A stretch of DNA of 14,277 nucleotides, taken from an uncultured Clostridia bacterium (GTDB taxonomy: Bacteria; Bacillota; Clostridia; Oscillospirales; Oscillospiraceae). Location: positions 1 to 14,277 of the forward strand of contig CAMGPO010000003.1 of assembly GCA_946060825.1 (NCBI GenBank), in the 5' to 3' direction. The notes beneath the pieces are model-generated. The model saw nothing but the letters and a program-made list of their open reading frames with translations, ran no database searches and was not told where the DNA came from. This document shows, one piece after another, positions 12,798 to 14,277 of the stretch (positions are counted from its first letter, which is position 1; every line of letters starts with the position of its first letter). Position numbers and translations under genes: made by a program.

Positions 12798-14277
12798 ATG
12801 GCATTAAAAGGTCTGGACATTTTCAAACTGTCTCCGAAGAAAAACTGCAAAGAGTGCGGCTGCCCCACCTGTATGGCATTCTGCATGAAGGTTGCCCAGG
12901 GTGCTCTGCCTCTGGATAAGTGCCCCCATTTCTCTCCCGACGCCATCGCCACCCTGTCCGAGGCGACCGCGCCCGCGATGAAGACCATCAAGGTCGGCGA
13001 TCACAAGCTCGGCGGCGAAACCGTCCTCTTCCGTCATGAGAAGACCTTCGTCTCCAAGAACCTCTACGCCGTCACCCTGTGCTCCTGCATGGATCCGGCT
13101 GACGTCGACGCCAAGCTGGCGGAAACCGCCAAGGTCGACTACGAGCGTATCGGTGAGCGGATGTACGTCGAATTCATCTTTGTCCATGACGCCGGCAAGG
13201 GCGCGGACAAGGTTGTCGATATTGTGAAAAAGGTCGAGGCTGCTGGCCGCAACGCCATCGTCGAGACCGAGGACCCCGAGGTCGCCAAGGCTGTCGTCGA
13301 GGTCACTGCGAACGCCATCATCGACGGCGCTACCGCCGAGAACTGGGAAGCCATGAACGACGCCGTGGCGGGCAAGGCTGTTCTGGGTGTCAAGGCTCCC
13401 GTCCTGGCCGACGCCTATGACGTTATCGCCAAGCTCGAGGGCAAGGGCAACAAGAACCTGGTCGTGGACTGCACCGGCGCCACCATCAAGGATACCTTCG
13501 CCAATACCGTGCTGCTCCGCCGCACCGCCATCAAGGACGGCGACCGCACCTGCGGTTATCCCTCCATCGTGAACCTGGCCAAGGTCGCCGAGGGCAACAT
13601 CCACCTGCAGACCGCTCTGGCCGCCACCTTCACCGTCCGCTACGGCTCCATCATCGTCATGGAGAAGTTCGGCTACGCCGAGGCCCTGCCGCTCTGCGGC
13701 CTGCGCCAGAACGTCTTCACCGATCCCCAGAAGCCCATGAAGGTCGCCCCCGGCATCTATCCGATGAACGGCGCCGACGAGAACTCCCCCTGCATGCTGA
13801 CCGTCGACTTCGCGCTGACCTACTTCCTGGTCTCCGGCGAAATCGAGCGCTCCAAGGTTCCTGTCAACCTCATCATCACCGACGCCTCCGGTATGTCCGT
13901 CCTGACCGCCTGGGCTGCCGGCAAGTTCTCCTCCACCACCGTGAAGAAGACCTTCGACGAGTTTGACATCGCGAGCAAGATCAAGAACCGCACCCTGGTC
14001 ATCCCCGGCAAGGTTGCCGTCATGAAGGGCGAGATTCAGGACAAGCTGCCTGAGTGGAACGTTGTTGTCGGTACCCGTGAGGCCGTCGAGATCGTCAAGT
14101 TCCTGAAGGATGGCGAGCACGTCAAGGCTGCCGAGGCTGTTGCCGCCACTAAGACGACCACCGTGAAGAAGGAGACCGTCGATGCCAACGCGCCGCTGGA
14201 CTTCGAGAAGATCGCTGCTTCCATCCCCGCCATCAAGATCCGCGACGATCTGGATGCGCACTACAAGCAGAGAGATC
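12798..14277 (+). CDS. acsC: Corrinoid/iron-sulfur protein large subunit (AcsC/CdhE, gamma), 3' end outside window
   Basis: Large subunit of the methyl carrier of the Wood-Ljungdahl pathway; 493 codons are visible with no stop before the window ends. The N-terminal [4Fe-4S] motif is complete: C17-x2-C20-x4-C25-x16-C42, with the typical PTCMAFCMKVA and DKCP context. Extra C22 and C29 lie within it. A TIM-barrel region follows, then the C-terminal corrinoid-binding Rossmann domain, with VNLIITDASGMSVLTAW near 357-373 and VVVGTREAVEIVKFL near 422-436. Known AcsC proteins end close to this point, at about 445 residues, whereas this frame continues for at least 50 more through an Ala/Thr/Lys-rich linker into IPAIKIRDDLDAHYKQRD. 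GGAAGGAGGA at 12781-12790 sets the start; the gap to acsD is 21 nt, so the two are coexpressed. Confidence 0.93.
   Translation, partial: MALKGLDIFKLSPKKNCKECGCPTCMAFCMKVAQGALPLDKCPHFSPDAIATLSEATAPAMKTIKVGDHKLGGETVLFRHEKTFVSKNLYAVTLCSCMDPADVDAKLAETAKVDYERIGERMYVEFIFVHDAGKGADKVVDIVKKVEAAGRNAIVETEDPEVAKAVVEVTANAIIDGATAENWEAMNDAVAGKAVLGVKAPVLADAYDVIAKLEGKGNKNLVVDCTGATIKDTFANTVLLRRTAIKDGDRTCGYPSIVNLAKVAEGNIHLQTALAATFTVRYGSIIVMEKFGYAEALPLCGLRQNVFTDPQKPMKVAPGIYPMNGADENSPCMLTVDFALTYFLVSGEIERSKVPVNLIITDASGMSVLTAWAAGKFSSTTVKKTFDEFDIASKIKNRTLVIPGKVAVMKGEIQDKLPEWNVVVGTREAVEIVKFLKDGEHVKAAEAVAATKTTTVKKETVDANAPLDFEKIAASIPAIKIRDDLDAHYKQRD

Noticed and set aside
12804..14261. 485-codon minus-strand frame opposite acsC.
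   Set aside because: It is a shadow of acsC. Its valine/glycine/aspartate-rich composition arises from reverse-reading C-ending codons.

Overview
The window looks like chromosome from a GC-rich member of the Clostridia (Bacillota), probably a gut or anaerobic-habitat lineage with part or all of the Wood-Ljungdahl pathway. The reasons are strong AGGAGG ribosome binding sites, sigma-A type promoters, a tetrahydrofolate riboswitch in front of a folate ECF transporter, a divergent type IIA topoisomerase subunit, and genes for the corrinoid iron-sulfur protein (CFeSP) of acetyl-CoA synthesis. The genus cannot be fixed from the sequence alone. Both window ends cut through genes.

Layout. 1-4295 (+): the 3' part of a type IIA topoisomerase A subunit, a lipoprotein whose transglutaminase-like fold has lost two of its three catalytic residues, and two half-size chromate-family (CHR) transporters with an ATGA overlap. 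4305-4458: tRNA-Arg(CCG) with its own promoter and an intrinsic terminator whose stem runs into the tRNA 3' end. 4459-4884: a gene-free, highly structured stretch holding two hairpins, three tandem 95-bp repeats that each carry 16 nt of the tRNA 3' end, and an inverted dispersed-repeat element. 4899-7118 (+): a SAM methyltransferase, a cytidylate-kinase-like protein with a consensus promoter, and an iron-sulfur flavoprotein-type reductase. 7146-9417 (-): folT-folC, led by a THF-I riboswitch. 9491-10029: a divergent promoter region between a His-tailed CsoR-family repressor gene (-) and a His-rich small protein gene (+). 10091-14277 (+): the His-rich protein, CooT, an unrecognised 75-residue protein, CooC, AcsD and AcsC (3' end outside the window).

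How it fits together. The right half reads as a nickel and one-carbon module. CooT and CooC are known nickel-maturation proteins of carbon monoxide dehydrogenase. The His-rich protein beside them resembles the third classical factor, CooJ, in composition and neighbourhood, but has the opposite domain order. A divergent CsoR-like sensor with 18 alternating histidines could regulate it. AcsC and AcsD carry the methyl group from methyl-tetrahydrofolate to acetyl-CoA synthase. The adjacent THF-riboswitch-controlled folT-folC operon would supply and polyglutamylate the folate carrier used by the same pathway. The link between these units is inferred from gene content and order; the gene identities rest on residues visible in the sequence.
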